DNA of 43,587 nucleotides from Oscillospiraceae bacterium (GTDB lineage Bacteria; Bacillota; Clostridia; Oscillospirales; Oscillospiraceae): the NCBI GenBank assembly GCA_017516925.1, contig JAFXAQ010000047.1, forward strand, positions 1 through 43,587. The letters run 5' to 3'. The position numbers and the translations under genes are program-made. The notes beneath the pieces are model-generated. The model was not told the DNA's origin. It was given only the letters and a program-made list of their open reading frames with translations, and did not search any database. This document shows, in pieces, positions 30,722-39,733 of this stretch (positions are counted from its first letter, which is position 1; each line of letters opens with the position of its first letter).

Positions 30722-31963
30722 ATGAATTACGAGCCACTAAAAAAATACGTAGTAGAGCTGTCTGAGATTATGGTTGCACCGCCGGTGGGCGATTTTCACC
30801 ATCCTTGCATTGTTGTGTCAAAAGGCAGTCGGTATACTATGCAGCTGTGGGACTGGGGCAACTGGACCAATAACATTGCTCTGCGGCAGATTGCGCTGCA
30901 CCAGAACAGGCAGGACGAGCTGTTCGCTTATGAAAAGGGCTCTGTGCTGAACTTCCTGGACCAGCAGCGTCCCGACGGCGGTATTGAGATTGTGATTTTC
31001 AGCGACAAGGAATCGGATTATGCCGCAAAGCTTCCCCACAGAAATGTCCATAAGCCGGTGCTTGCCCAGCACGTTGCCTTTATTTTGAAATACAACCCGG
31101 ATACCGGTTGGGTCAAGGAAATCTTCCCGAAGCTGAAGGCCTTTATAAATTATTACGAGAAAAACGCCAAGCACGAGAGCGGACTTTTCTATTTCTTTGA
31201 CGATTTTGCCATCGGTGTGGACAACGACCCCGCTACCTTCTACCGTCCCGATAACAGCTCTGCATCCATTTTCCTGAATAGCCTGATGTATATGGAACTG
31301 GGCGCAATGGCGTATATTGCAAATGCCATTGGAAATGAAGCAGATGCCGCCATTTATCAGCAGAAGCAGGCGGAATTGAAGGATGCCATCAACACCCATT
31401 GCTATGACGAAAAGGACGGAATGTACTACAGCTGCGACATCAATCTGCGGCCCATTGACCCCAATGTGAAGCTGCATTCCGGCGCTCCCCGGCACTATTC
31501 CACGCTGATTCAGCGTCTGGGCTGCTGGAGCTCCTTCCTGCCTCTTTGGGCGGGTATCCCCACAAAGGAGCAGGCAGAACGGATTGTAAAAGAAAATCTG
31601 TTGGACGAGAAGGGCTTCTGGGCGCCTTACGGCATCCGTTCCCTTTCCAAGTACGAGAAAATGTACCGTCTGATTGCCAGCAGCAACCCCTCCAGCTGGC
31701 ACGGTGGTGTCTGGATTTTGTCCAACTACTTTGTAGTTAAGGGTCTTCTGCGATACGGCTATGTTGCCGAAGGCGAGGAGCTGGCGAAAAAAACGCTGGA
31801 CCTGCTGGCGGAGGACTATGCCAAAAACGGCGCATTCCATGAATACTATGACCCGGAAACCGGCGAGGGTCTGTGCAACAAGGGCTTTTCCAGCTGGAAT
31901 TTGCTTGCCATGAATATGCTCGCCTACTTTGAAGGCGGCGAAGTTATCGAGGAATTCTTGTAA
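30722..31963 (+). CDS. GH63/mannosylglycerate-hydrolase-like glycosidase
   Basis: This 413-residue cytoplasmic protein has an (alpha/alpha)6-barrel of clan GH-G type. Landmarks are QLWDWGNWTNNIALRQIAL near 40, the acidic segment GVDNDPATF near 160 (candidate acid), GFWAPYGIRSLSKYE near 300, SSWHGGVWILSNYF near 327, and EYYDPETGEG near 380 holding a Glu candidate. Such enzymes cleave terminal glucose, mannose or related residues; the substrate is not clear. The start at 30722 has AAAGGAG eight bases upstream; the frame open from 30659 covers the promoter. It has its own promoter, but position after the GH127 gene suggests a shared substrate. Confidence 0.82.
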   Translation: MNYEPLKKYVVELSEIMVAPPVGDFHHPCIVVSKGSRYTMQLWDWGNWTNNIALRQIALHQNRQDELFAYEKGSVLNFLDQQRPDGGIEIVIFSDKESDYAAKLPHRNVHKPVLAQHVAFILKYNPDTGWVKEIFPKLKAFINYYEKNAKHESGLFYFFDDFAIGVDNDPATFYRPDNSSASIFLNSLMYMELGAMAYIANAIGNEADAAIYQQKQAELKDAINTHCYDEKDGMYYSCDINLRPIDPNVKLHSGAPRHYSTLIQRLGCWSSFLPLWAGIPTKEQAERIVKENLLDEKGFWAPYGIRSLSKYEKMYRLIASSNPSSWHGGVWILSNYFVVKGLLRYGYVAEGEELAKKTLDLLAEDYAKNGAFHEYYDPETGEGLCNKGFSSWNLLAMNMLAYFEGGEVIEEFL

Positions 31964-31993
31964 TACAACAAAAAATCAGCGCTTGCGTATTGG

Positions 31994-32017
31994 GCACCGC
32001 TTCAAGCGGTGCTTTTT
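31994..32017 (+). terminator. Intrinsic terminator
   Basis: GCACCGC, loop TTCAA, GCGGTGC and five T follow the GH63-like gene. It separates the sugar locus from the his operon. Confidence 0.92.
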
Positions 32018-32048
32018 ACATATTCTCATATAAAAGAGTAAACCGGGG

Positions 32049-32077
32049 TTGACTTTAGTTAGGTAAAGTGATATCAT
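32049..32077 (+). promoter_or_regulatory. his operon promoter with operator-like inverted repeat
   Basis: TTGACT (-35, 32049-32054), a 17-base spacer and TATCAT (-10, 32072-32077) precede yerC. The inverted repeat ACTTTA-N6-TAAAGT (32052-32069) fills the spacer, and a further TAAAGT half-site follows at 32080-32085. This position fits binding by the TrpR-like regulator encoded next, blocking polymerase. Operator function is inference. Confidence 0.7.
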
Positions 32078-32108
32078 AGTAAAGTAATTTTTGAATGAGG
32101 TGGCAGCT

Positions 32109-32405
32109 ATGCAAAAACTCCATTGTGAATCGGTAGACAGACTGTTCAAGACAATTCTGGGTCTGCAGTCCTTAGAAGAATGCTATGCGTATTTTGAGGA
32201 CCTTTGCACCATAAAAGAAATTTTGGATATGTCCCAGCGGTTGGATACAGCAATCCTGCTATCCAAAGGACTAAGCTATCAAAAAATCGCAGAACAGGTG
32301 GAGGTCAGCAGCGCCACCATCGGACGTGTCAGTAAGTGCCTGAACTACGGTAGCGGCGGTTATCAAAAAGCTATCGCACGGCTCACGGAATTGGAGGAAG
32401 CATAA
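32109..32405 (+). CDS. yerC: YerC/YecD-type TrpR-like regulator
   Basis: This 98-residue all-helical protein has the TrpR-like fold with HTH KGLSYQKIAEQVEVSSATIGRV near residues 57-78. YerC/YecD proteins in Firmicutes resemble TrpR and have been proposed to control histidine genes, where they are sometimes called HisR. It is the first gene of the his operon, and its stop TAA overlaps the ATG of hisZG (TAATG). An inverted repeat in the promoter is a candidate binding site. The start at 32109 has GAGGTGG upstream; the longer frame to 32091 is less likely. Role as his repressor is inferred from position. Confidence 0.85.
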   Translation: MQKLHCESVDRLFKTILGLQSLEECYAYFEDLCTIKEILDMSQRLDTAILLSKGLSYQKIAEQVEVSSATIGRVSKCLNYGSGGYQKAIARLTELEEA

Positions 32406-33958
32406 TGGACCTCTCTCTCACCCTTCAGGAAAAGGTTATATTCGGTCTGCGGAGTCTTTATCGCAGCTATGGCTATACCCAATACAAAATGAGCAAATTC
32501 GAAGAATATGACCTGTATGCAAACAACAAGGACTTTTTGATTTCCGACCGGGTTATCACCTTTACCGACACCAACGGCAAGCTGATGGCGCTGAAGCCGG
32601 ATGTCACCCTGTCGATTATCAAAAATATCAAAGACCGTAACAGCGGCGTACAAAAGCTGTTTTACAACGAAAATGTCTACCGCATCTCCAAGGGCAATCA
32701 AAGCTATAAGGAGATTATGCAGGTGGGACTGGAGTGCATCGGTGATATCGGTGCAGAAGAGCTTAGGCAGGTTATTATTCTTGCTGCCAAAAGCCTGCAA
32801 AGCATTTCCGAAAATTGCCTGTTGAACATTACCAATCTGGACCTGATGTCCCAGGTAATCAGCGAGGCAACGCAAGCCGGTGTAAATGCGGCAGACATTT
32901 TAAAATGCGTAGAGGAAAAGAACGAGGCAGGTCTTAAAAAGCTGGATATTCCTGAGAATATTTTGACGGTTCTTTGTACCCTCCTTCACGCCAACGGCGC
33001 TGCCGGGCAGGTTCTGCCCGGGTTAATCCGCAGCCTGGACGGCATCTGGGATACCACCGCTCTGCAAGCACTGTTGCAGCTAATCAGCGGTATTGCGGAT
33101 GCAGAAATTCTCAGTATGCTGCAGGTGGATTTCTCCGTTGTCAGCGATATTAACTACTATAACGGCATAATTTTCAAGGGCTTTATAGAGGGTGTGCCCT
33201 CTGCGGTGCTGTCCGGCGGTCAGTATGACAAGCTGATGCAAAAAATGAAGCACTGCAGCAGTGCCGTAGGCTTTGCAGTTTACCTGGATATGCTGGATAT
33301 GGCTGCAGAAGCCCCCGAGGAAGACAAAAACGTACTGAATATCGCCCTTCCCAAGGGACGGTTAGGGGAAAAGGTCTACGCTATGTTTGAAAAAGCCGGG
33401 TTTCCCTGCCCCTCCGTTATGGAAAACAGTCGCAAGCTGATTTTTGAAAATCCGGAGGCTGGTGTGCGGTATTTCTGGGTAAAGCCCTCGGATGTTGCCA
33501 TCTATGTGGAACGGGGCGCCGCAGATATCGGCGTGGCAGGCAAGGATATTCTTCTGGAATACAAGCCCGAGGTTTATGAGCTTCTGGATTTGGATATCGG
33601 CAAATGCCGTATGGCAGTGGCAGCAAAGAAAGGTTTCTGCGACGATACAGACCGCCCCCTGCGGGTTGCTACCAAATTCTCCAATACTGCCCAGCAGCAC
33701 TATCTGTCCAAGGGACGGGATATTGATATCATTCACCTGAATGGCTCCATTGAAATTGCGCCTATTTTGGGGCTTTCCGATGTGATTGTGGACATTGTGG
33801 AAACCGGCACAACCCTGAAGGAAAATAATCTGGAGGTCATCGAGACCATCGTGCCCATCAGCGCAAGGCTGATTGCCAACAAAACAAGCTACCAGTTCAA
33901 GAGTAAAAAAGTAATGCAGCTGATGGAACAGTTAGCAATCCAAACGGAGGAACCCTGA
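32405..33958 (+). CDS. hisG: HisZ-HisG fusion: ATP phosphoribosyltransferase, both subunits
   Basis: One open frame of 517 residues encodes two normally separate proteins. Residues 1-300 match HisZ, the regulatory subunit related to histidyl-tRNA synthetase: an early ALKPDVTLSIIKNI motif, an Asn-Tyr-Tyr-Asn-Gly segment near 255, then SGGQYDKL and VGFAVYLDML. Residues about 309-517 are a short-form HisG beginning NVLNIALPKGRLGEKV, with DIGVAGKDIL and VETGTTLKENNL. It catalyses the first step: ATP plus PRPP to phosphoribosyl-ATP. Short HisG needs HisZ, and a fusion guarantees 1:1 supply. The linker is only a few residues (EAPEEDK). The frame is clean across the junction, so this is not an assembly artefact of two genes with a stop. 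Overlaps with yerC and hisD are one base each. Confidence 0.9.
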   Translation: MDLSLTLQEKVIFGLRSLYRSYGYTQYKMSKFEEYDLYANNKDFLISDRVITFTDTNGKLMALKPDVTLSIIKNIKDRNSGVQKLFYNENVYRISKGNQSYKEIMQVGLECIGDIGAEELRQVIILAAKSLQSISENCLLNITNLDLMSQVISEATQAGVNAADILKCVEEKNEAGLKKLDIPENILTVLCTLLHANGAAGQVLPGLIRSLDGIWDTTALQALLQLISGIADAEILSMLQVDFSVVSDINYYNGIIFKGFIEGVPSAVLSGGQYDKLMQKMKHCSSAVGFAVYLDMLDMAAEAPEEDKNVLNIALPKGRLGEKVYAMFEKAGFPCPSVMENSRKLIFENPEAGVRYFWVKPSDVAIYVERGAADIGVAGKDILLEYKPEVYELLDLDIGKCRMAVAAKKGFCDDTDRPLRVATKFSNTAQQHYLSKGRDIDIIHLNGSIEIAPILGLSDVIVDIVETGTTLKENNLEVIETIVPISARLIANKTSYQFKSKKVMQLMEQLAIQTEEP

Positions 33959-35235
33959 TGATTAAAATACTGAAATTCAGCCAGGTGAAGCCTGAGGAGG
34001 TATTTGCCCGGGCTGAAAACACTGTGAATGTAGAAGCGATTGTGGCTGAAATTATCGCTAATGTGAGAAAAAACGGCGATAAAGCCTTATATGAATACTG
34101 CGAAAAATTTGACAAAGCAAAGCTTGATTGCTTGCAGGTAACTCCGGAGGAAATCACCGAAGCTGTGGCAGCGGTGGACCCCAAATTTTTGGATATCCTG
34201 CGCCGGGCTGCTGCCAATATCCGCAAATTTCACGAAGCCCAGGTGCGCCGCAGCTTTATTATCAACGACGAGAGCGGAATCGTAATGGGGCAAAAAATCA
34301 TCCCTGTGGACCGGGCGGGTCTGTATGTGCCCGGTGGCACGGCTGCCTATCCCTCCACTGTGCTGATGGACTCTATCCCCGCCAAAATTGCCGGCTGTAA
34401 GGAAGTTGTGATGGTGACTCCGCCCTCCGCCGACGGAAAAATCAACCCTGTGATTTTGGCGGCTGCCAGCATTGCAGGCATTGACAAAATTTATAAGCTG
34501 GGTGGTGCCCAGGCCATTGCCGCATTGGCATACGGCACAGAAACTGTGCCCAAGGTGGATAAAATCGTAGGTCCCGGCAACGCCTTTGTGGCAGAGGCCA
34601 AAAAGCAGGTGTTCGGTGCTGTTTCCATTGATATGATTGCCGGTCCCAGCGAGATACTCATTGTGGCTGACGGCAAGACCAACCCTCGACACGCTGCTGC
34701 GGATTTGCTTTCTCAGGCAGAGCACGACAAGCTGGCAAGCGCAGTCCTGGTCACCGATTCTATGGACCTGGCGCAGGCAGTGCAGGCAGAGATTGAAACG
34801 CAAATTCCCGCGCTGCTTCGTAGCGATATTGCCCGGGCATCCATTGACAACAACGGCAAAATTATCGTTGCCGACAATCTATCCCAGGCTATTGACATTG
34901 CCAACGAGCTTGCGCCGGAGCATTTGGAGCTGCTGGTTGACAATCCCTTTGATTACTTAGACAGCATTCGCCACGCAGGCTCGGTGTTTATGGGCAGAAA
35001 CTGCCCGGAGGCACTGGGTGATTATCTGGCAGGTCCCAATCACACGCTGCCCACCAGCGGTACTGCCAAATTCTCCAGCCCGTTGTCTGTGGACGATTTT
35101 GTAAAAAAGACCCAATACACCTACTATACCGCCGAGGCGCTGGCAAACGTAGCAGAGGATGTAGCCTTCTTTGCCTCCCAGGAGGGTCTCACCGCCCATG
35201 CCAGAAGTGCGGTAATCCGGATGGAGGAAGCCTGA
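33958..35235 (+). CDS. hisD: Histidinol dehydrogenase
   Basis: This 425-residue zinc enzyme catalyses the last two steps, oxidising histidinol to histidine with two NAD. Family blocks present include PVDRAGLYVPGGTAAYPSTVLM near 116, IVGPGNAFVAEAKKQVFG near 203, GPSEILIVADG, AAADLLSQAEHD with zinc ligands near 253, LAPEHLEL with the catalytic Glu-His near 320, and GPNHTLPTSGTAKFSSPLS near 360. Length is typical. The ATG overlaps the hisZG stop by one base (TGATG). Confidence 0.96.
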   Translation: MIKILKFSQVKPEEVFARAENTVNVEAIVAEIIANVRKNGDKALYEYCEKFDKAKLDCLQVTPEEITEAVAAVDPKFLDILRRAAANIRKFHEAQVRRSFIINDESGIVMGQKIIPVDRAGLYVPGGTAAYPSTVLMDSIPAKIAGCKEVVMVTPPSADGKINPVILAAASIAGIDKIYKLGGAQAIAALAYGTETVPKVDKIVGPGNAFVAEAKKQVFGAVSIDMIAGPSEILIVADGKTNPRHAAADLLSQAEHDKLASAVLVTDSMDLAQAVQAEIETQIPALLRSDIARASIDNNGKIIVADNLSQAIDIANELAPEHLELLVDNPFDYLDSIRHAGSVFMGRNCPEALGDYLAGPNHTLPTSGTAKFSSPLSVDDFVKKTQYTYYTAEALANVAEDVAFFASQEGLTAHARSAVIRMEEA

Positions 35236-35236
35236 C

Positions 35237-36301
35237 GTGAGCCGTTTTTTCAGCGAAAAATACAAGAATTTGACCCCCTACACCCCCGGCGAGCAACCCA
35301 AGGACACCCAATATGTCAAGCTGAACACCAATGAATCCCCTTTTCCTCCCTCCCCTAACGCTCTGCGTATGGCTGCGGAGGCAGCAGGCAATCTGCAGCT
35401 TTACTCTGACCCGGAGTGCCGGGATTTGGTGAAGCAGGCGGCAGAGGCTTTTGGTGTAGCAGAGGACGAGATTCTCTTTACCAATGGCTCCGATGAGGTC
35501 CTGAACTTTGCCTTTATGGCATTCTGCGACGAGAGCCATCCGGTAGTCTTTCCGGACATTTCCTATGGCTTCTACAAGGTGTTTGCCGCCTTGAACCAAA
35601 TTCCTTACGAGGAGCTTCCTTTGGCAGAGGACTTCACCATTGACCCAAAAGCTTACTGTGGAATTGACAAGAACATTGTCATTGCCAACCCCAATGCACC
35701 CACCGGCATCGCTTTACCGGTGTCGGCGATTGCGGAAATTGTCGAATCCAACCCCAACAACGTGGTCATCATCGACGAAGCCTATGTGGATTTTGGTGGT
35801 GAAAGTGTCATTCCCCTTATCCACAAATACGATAATCTGTTGGTGACCGGTACATTTTCCAAGTCCCGCAGTCTTGCCGGCGGTCGATTGGGCTTTGGCA
35901 TCGGCTGCAAGACGCTGATCGGAGACCTTAACACCATCAAATATGCCACAAACCCCTACAACGTAAACCGTATGACCATGGCTGCCGGTGTAGGCACATT
36001 GCTGGATGAAGATTACACCCGGGAAAACTGTAAGACCATTATGGAGGTTCGTCAGTGGACAGCTGCGCAGCTGAAAAAGCTGGGCTTCACTCTGACCGAT
36101 TCCAAGGCAAATTTTCTGTTTGCTATGCACCCCCGGGCAGACGGCAAGGAAATTTACCTGCGCCTGAAGCAAAAAGGCGTGCTAATCCGCCATTTCGATA
36201 CCCCCCGGCTGCATCCATATAACCGCATCACCGTGGGAAGCCGGGAGCAGATGGAAGTCTTCCTGGAAAAGCTCAAGGAAATATTGGAGGAACTACTATG
36301 A
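35237..36301 (+). CDS. hisC: Histidinol-phosphate aminotransferase
   Basis: This 354-residue PLP enzyme makes histidinol phosphate from imidazole-acetol phosphate and glutamate. Motifs are KLNTNESPFPPSP near 28, NPNAPTGIALP near 153, DEAYVDFGG near 177 and the PLP lysine block TFSKSRSLAGGRLGFGI near 209. The start is GTG at 35237, one base after the hisD stop, with GGAGG 10-14 bases upstream inside hisD. Its end overlaps hisB by four bases (ATGA). Confidence 0.95.
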   Translation: MSRFFSEKYKNLTPYTPGEQPKDTQYVKLNTNESPFPPSPNALRMAAEAAGNLQLYSDPECRDLVKQAAEAFGVAEDEILFTNGSDEVLNFAFMAFCDESHPVVFPDISYGFYKVFAALNQIPYEELPLAEDFTIDPKAYCGIDKNIVIANPNAPTGIALPVSAIAEIVESNPNNVVIIDEAYVDFGGESVIPLIHKYDNLLVTGTFSKSRSLAGGRLGFGIGCKTLIGDLNTIKYATNPYNVNRMTMAAGVGTLLDEDYTRENCKTIMEVRQWTAAQLKKLGFTLTDSKANFLFAMHPRADGKEIYLRLKQKGVLIRHFDTPRLHPYNRITVGSREQMEVFLEKLKEILEELL

Positions 36302-36885
36302 GAACCGCAAATATTGTACGCAAAACTGCGGAAACAGACATCACCCTTACCTTGTGTCTGGACGGCAAAGGGGAAAGCCAAATTCAAACCGGCTGCGGTT
36401 TTCTGGACCATATGCTGACCCTTTTTGCCAAGCACGGACACTTTGACCTGCAGGTACACTGCGTGGGTGATACCCATGTAGATTATCACCACACTGTTGA
36501 GGATGTGGGCATTTGCCTGGGTAAGGCTTTTTATCAGGCATTGGGTGACAAAAAGGGCATCCACCGCTACGGCAGTATGATTTTGCCCATGGATGAAAGC
36601 GTGATGCTCTCTGCGGTGGACATCTCCGGCAGAAGCGGTTTTTACCCAATCCTGAACATCCCCTCCCCCAAGGTAGGGGATTTTGACACAGAGCTGTGTC
36701 AGGAATTCTGGATTGCCTTTGCCAGAGATGCGGGGATTACGCTCCATTTGCAGCAGCTGGCAGGCACTAATTCCCACCATATTATTGAGGGCGCTTTCAA
36801 ATCCGTTGCCCGCAGTCTGGCAGCGGCTGTTAAATTTGATGCAGAATTCGCCAACGAAGTTATGTCAACCAAAGGTGTGTTATAA
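36298..36885 (+). CDS. hisB: Imidazoleglycerol-phosphate dehydratase
   Basis: This 195-residue protein is the single-function dehydratase, without the N-terminal histidinol-phosphatase domain found in enterobacterial HisB. Metal-binding motifs are FLDHMLTLFAKHG near 42, DYHHTVEDVGI near 65, and SHHIIEGAFKS near 163. Because no phosphatase domain is fused, a separate HisK-type histidinol phosphatase is needed; the operon copy is broken at 39623. It overlaps hisH by one base. Confidence 0.96.
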   Translation: MRTANIVRKTAETDITLTLCLDGKGESQIQTGCGFLDHMLTLFAKHGHFDLQVHCVGDTHVDYHHTVEDVGICLGKAFYQALGDKKGIHRYGSMILPMDESVMLSAVDISGRSGFYPILNIPSPKVGDFDTELCQEFWIAFARDAGITLHLQQLAGTNSHHIIEGAFKSVARSLAAAVKFDAEFANEVMSTKGVL

Positions 36886-37505
36886 TGGTAGCAATTATTG
36901 ATTACGGTGTGGGTAACCTGTTCTCCCTGCAAAGCTCCTTTGCCGCCATTGGCGCAGAGGGTACCGTCACCGCAGATAAAGAAGTCTTAGAAAAGGCGGA
37001 TTGTATTCTTCTGCCCGGTGTGGGCGCCTTTGCCGATGCCGCAGAGAAGCTGCGCAGCGCAGGTCTGGACCAGGTTCTTAAAGCCCTTGCCGCCAAGGGA
37101 AAGCCCCTGATGGGTATTTGCCTGGGTATGCAGCTTTTGTTTGAGAGAAGCTACGAATACGGCTGCCACGAAGGTTTGGGTCTGCTGAAGGGCGCTGTTC
37201 GCCCCATCGCCGATGTTATCCCTGCCGATTACAAAATTCCCCATATCGGCTGGAACGGTCTGATTATGAAGCAGGATAACCCGCTGATGAAGTATGTCCA
37301 GCCGGGGGATTGTGTGTATTTCGTACATTCCTATTACGCCGCTGACTGTGACGAGGCAGTGATTGCCACTGCCGAATATGGGGCGGAGCTGACTGCCGCA
37401 GTTGCCAGCGGTAATGTGCTGGGCTGTCAGTTCCATCCGGAAAAAAGCGGCGAGGTTGGACTGAAAATTCTGAAAGCATTTGTGGAAATGGGAGAGAAAA
37501 AATGA
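36885..37505 (+). CDS. hisH: Imidazole glycerol phosphate synthase, glutaminase subunit
   Basis: This 206-residue class I glutamine amidotransferase has the nucleophile elbow MGICLGMQLLFE (Cys near 80) and the catalytic His-Glu in CQFHPEKSGEVG near 185. It supplies ammonia to HisF, forming the heterodimer that closes the imidazole ring. DYGVGNLFSLQ at the N terminus is typical. It overlaps hisB by one base and hisA by four. Confidence 0.96.
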   Translation: MVAIIDYGVGNLFSLQSSFAAIGAEGTVTADKEVLEKADCILLPGVGAFADAAEKLRSAGLDQVLKALAAKGKPLMGICLGMQLLFERSYEYGCHEGLGLLKGAVRPIADVIPADYKIPHIGWNGLIMKQDNPLMKYVQPGDCVYFVHSYYAADCDEAVIATAEYGAELTAAVASGNVLGCQFHPEKSGEVGLKILKAFVEMGEKK

Positions 37506-38215
37506 TACTTTACCCCGCAATAGACCTATATGAGGGAAAAGCCGTACGGCTTTTCAAGGGCGACTACAACCAAATGACCGTGTATAACGAAAATCCCCTG
37601 GCAGTTGCTCAGGACTTTCTGTGCTGCGGCGCCACCCATATCCATATAGTGGACCTGCAAGGCGCACGAGATGGTACCACCCCCAACCTGGAAACTGTAC
37701 AAAAAATCAAACAGCAAACCGGGCTTTTCTGTCAGGTGGGCGGCGGCATCCGTACCATGGAAATTGTGGACCGGTATTTGTCCGCTGGGATTGACCGGGT
37801 AATTTTGGGTACAGCAGCCGTAACAGACCCGGACTTTTTGACGGCTGCTTTATCCAAATACGGCGAAAAAATTGCCGTTGGTATTGACATCAAGGACGGA
37901 CGTGTTGCTATTAAAGGTTGGACGGAAACCTCCAACGAGGATGCGCTGGCATTTTGTGGAAAAATGCAGGCGCTTGGTGTAAAAACGGTCATTTGCACCG
38001 ACATTTCCAAGGACGGTGCAATGCAAGGCACCAACCACAGTCTTTATAAGACACTGTCTGAAAATTTCAGCCTGCAGATCATTGCCTCCGGTGGTGTTTC
38101 CTCGATAGAGGACATTCAGCGCCTGACTGCGCAAAATCTCCACGGCGCCATTATCGGCAAGGCTTACTATTCCGGAAGCCTGGATTTGGCGCAGGCAATT
38201 GAGGTGGCAAAATGA
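37502..38215 (+). CDS. hisA: ProFAR isomerase
   Basis: This 237-residue (beta/alpha)8-barrel enzyme carries PAIDLYEGKAVRLFKGDY near 5-22 with the first catalytic Asp. Phosphate-binding glycine loops follow (QVGGGIRTM near 79 and ASGGVSSIEDI near 200), with CTDISKDGAMQG holding the second Asp near 165. It isomerises the aminoaldose ProFAR to the aminoketose PRFAR. It overlaps hisH and hisF by four bases each. Confidence 0.96.
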   Translation: MILYPAIDLYEGKAVRLFKGDYNQMTVYNENPLAVAQDFLCCGATHIHIVDLQGARDGTTPNLETVQKIKQQTGLFCQVGGGIRTMEIVDRYLSAGIDRVILGTAAVTDPDFLTAALSKYGEKIAVGIDIKDGRVAIKGWTETSNEDALAFCGKMQALGVKTVICTDISKDGAMQGTNHSLYKTLSENFSLQIIASGGVSSIEDIQRLTAQNLHGAIIGKAYYSGSLDLAQAIEVAK

Positions 38216-38973
38216 TTACCAAACGAATTATCCCCTGCCTGGACGTCCGGGACGGCCGGGTGGTAAAGGGTGTAAATTTTGAAGGACTGCGGGACGTATC
38301 CTCCCCTGTGGAGCTGGGTATGTACTACAGCAGCTGCGGCGCCGATGAGCTGGTGTTCTACGACATCACCGCCTCCTCTGATGGACGAAAGCTGTTCACG
38401 GACATTTTGTGCGAGACCGCAAGAAAGGTATTTATCCCCCTGACTGTGGGTGGCGGCATCAACACGGTGGAGGATTTTGACCGGGTGCTGAAATGCGGCG
38501 CTGACAAGGTCAGCGTCAACTCCGGGGCTATCCGCAATCCGTCGCTGATTTTGGATGCAGCAAAACGCTACGGTGACCAATGCGTGGTTCTGTCCGTGGA
38601 CGTAAAGCGGGTGGACGGCGTATTCCGGGTGTTCGCCAAGGGCGGACGGGAAAACACCGGACAGGAAGCTATCGCCTGGATTAAGCAGTGCGTGGATAAC
38701 GGCGCCGGCGAGGTGGTGGTCAACTCCATCGACACCGACGGTGTCAAGGGTGGCTTTGACCTGGAAATGCTGGAAGCTGTTTGCGATGCGGTGTCTGTAC
38801 CGGTGATTGCCTCCGGCGGCGCAGGGAAAATTCAGGACTTTATCACGTTGTTTCAAACCCTTCCCAAGGTGGACGCAGGACTTGCCGCCTCAATTTTCCA
38901 CTTCGGCGAGGTACATATTGCCGACCTGAAAGCCCAGATGGTAAAAGAAAATATCCCAACAAGGAGAGTGTAA
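38212..38973 (+). CDS. hisF: Imidazole glycerol phosphate synthase, cyclase subunit
   Basis: This 253-residue barrel enzyme has [19 protein letters not shown] near 5-23 with catalytic Asp, VGGGI near 82, and the second Asp in SVDVKRVDG near 130. [15 protein letters not shown] and [12 protein letters not shown] follow. It receives ammonia from HisH and forms imidazole glycerol phosphate and AICAR. Its stop is two bases before hisIE. Confidence 0.96.
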   Translation: MITKRIIPCLDVRDGRVVKGVNFEGLRDVSSPVELGMYYSSCGADELVFYDITASSDGRKLFTDILCETARKVFIPLTVGGGINTVEDFDRVLKCGADKVSVNSGAIRNPSLILDAAKRYGDQCVVLSVDVKRVDGVFRVFAKGGRENTGQEAIAWIKQCVDNGAGEVVVNSIDTDGVKGGFDLEMLEAVCDAVSVPVIASGGAGKIQDFITLFQTLPKVDAGLAASIFHFGEVHIADLKAQMVKENIPTRRV

Positions 38974-38975
38974 TT

Positions 38976-39626
38976 ATGCTTGATATTTCCACACTGAAAT
39001 TTGACGAAAAGGGTTTGATTCCTGCAATTGTGGTGGATTCTGTCACCAAAAAGGTACTGACCCTCGCCTATATGAATAAGGAAAGCCTGGAAGTTTCTAT
39101 GGAAAAGGGTCTCACCTGCTTCTGGAGCCGTTCCAGAAACGAGCTGTGGCTCAAGGGTGAAACCAGCGGTAACTACCAGCACATTGTATCCATCACCGCC
39201 GACTGTGACAAGGATGCCTTGGTGGTCGTTGTGGAAAAGGATGGTCCTGCCTGCCACACCGGTTCTGATTCCTGCTTTACAAACCCTGTATGGGAAAGTG
39301 AAAGCCTGCAGGAGTTCAGCCTTCAGGGGCTGTATGATATGCTGGTGGGCAGAAACGAAACCCGCCCCGAGGGCTCCTACACCACCTATCTTTTTGAAAA
39401 GGGTATTGATAAAATCCTGAAAAAGGTTGGCGAGGAATGCACCGAGGTCATCATTGCCGGTAAAGCCGACGACAAAAAGGAGACTATCTACGAGCTGGCA
39501 GACCTTGCCTATCACGCAATGGTGCTGATGGTGCAGATGGGCATTTCTGTGGAGGACATCCACAAGGAGCTTGCCTCCCGACACATTATTGACCACAAGG
39601 TAAAGCAGGAGAAAATGACAAAATGA
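38976..39626 (+). CDS. hisIE: Bifunctional PR-AMP cyclohydrolase / PR-ATP pyrophosphohydrolase
   Basis: This 216-residue protein joins HisI and HisE. Residues 1-105 are the cyclohydrolase ([20 protein letters not shown] near 45, then DCDKDALVV and CHTGSDSCF with metal-binding Cys/Asp). Residues about 115-216 are the pyrophosphohydrolase ([36 protein letters not shown]). It performs steps 2 and 3. The ATG at 38976 has AAGGAG nine bases upstream; an out-of-frame shadow begins earlier. Its stop overlaps the ATG of the hisK remnant (ATGA). Confidence 0.95.
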   Translation: MLDISTLKFDEKGLIPAIVVDSVTKKVLTLAYMNKESLEVSMEKGLTCFWSRSRNELWLKGETSGNYQHIVSITADCDKDALVVVVEKDGPACHTGSDSCFTNPVWESESLQEFSLQGLYDMLVGRNETRPEGSYTTYLFEKGIDKILKKVGEECTEVIIAGKADDKKETIYELADLAYHAMVLMVQMGISVEDIHKELASRHIIDHKVKQEKMTK

Positions 39627-39727
39627 TCCCCTCTAATTACCACACCCACACTACCTTTTTCGACGTCAGCACAGGGCCGAACACTTACTCTTCGGCTACG
39701 ACATATACAAGCTCTATGTCAATATAA
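39623..39727 (+). pseudogene. hisK: hisK (histidinol phosphatase) remnant, truncated at island boundary
   Basis: The ATG at 39623 overlaps the hisIE stop in the same ATGA pattern used through the operon. It reads [14 protein letters not shown], which is the start of PHP-type histidinol phosphatases (HTHTTFCD-like with the metal-binding His pair). After about residue 14 homology ends and a Thr/Ser-rich unrelated stretch runs to TAA at 39727. The full protein would be about 250-280 residues. The rest was not recognised anywhere to the right edge of the window. The breakpoint marks the left limit of the accessory island. Insertion or deletion both fit. Confidence 0.8.
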
Positions 39728-39733
39728 GATACA

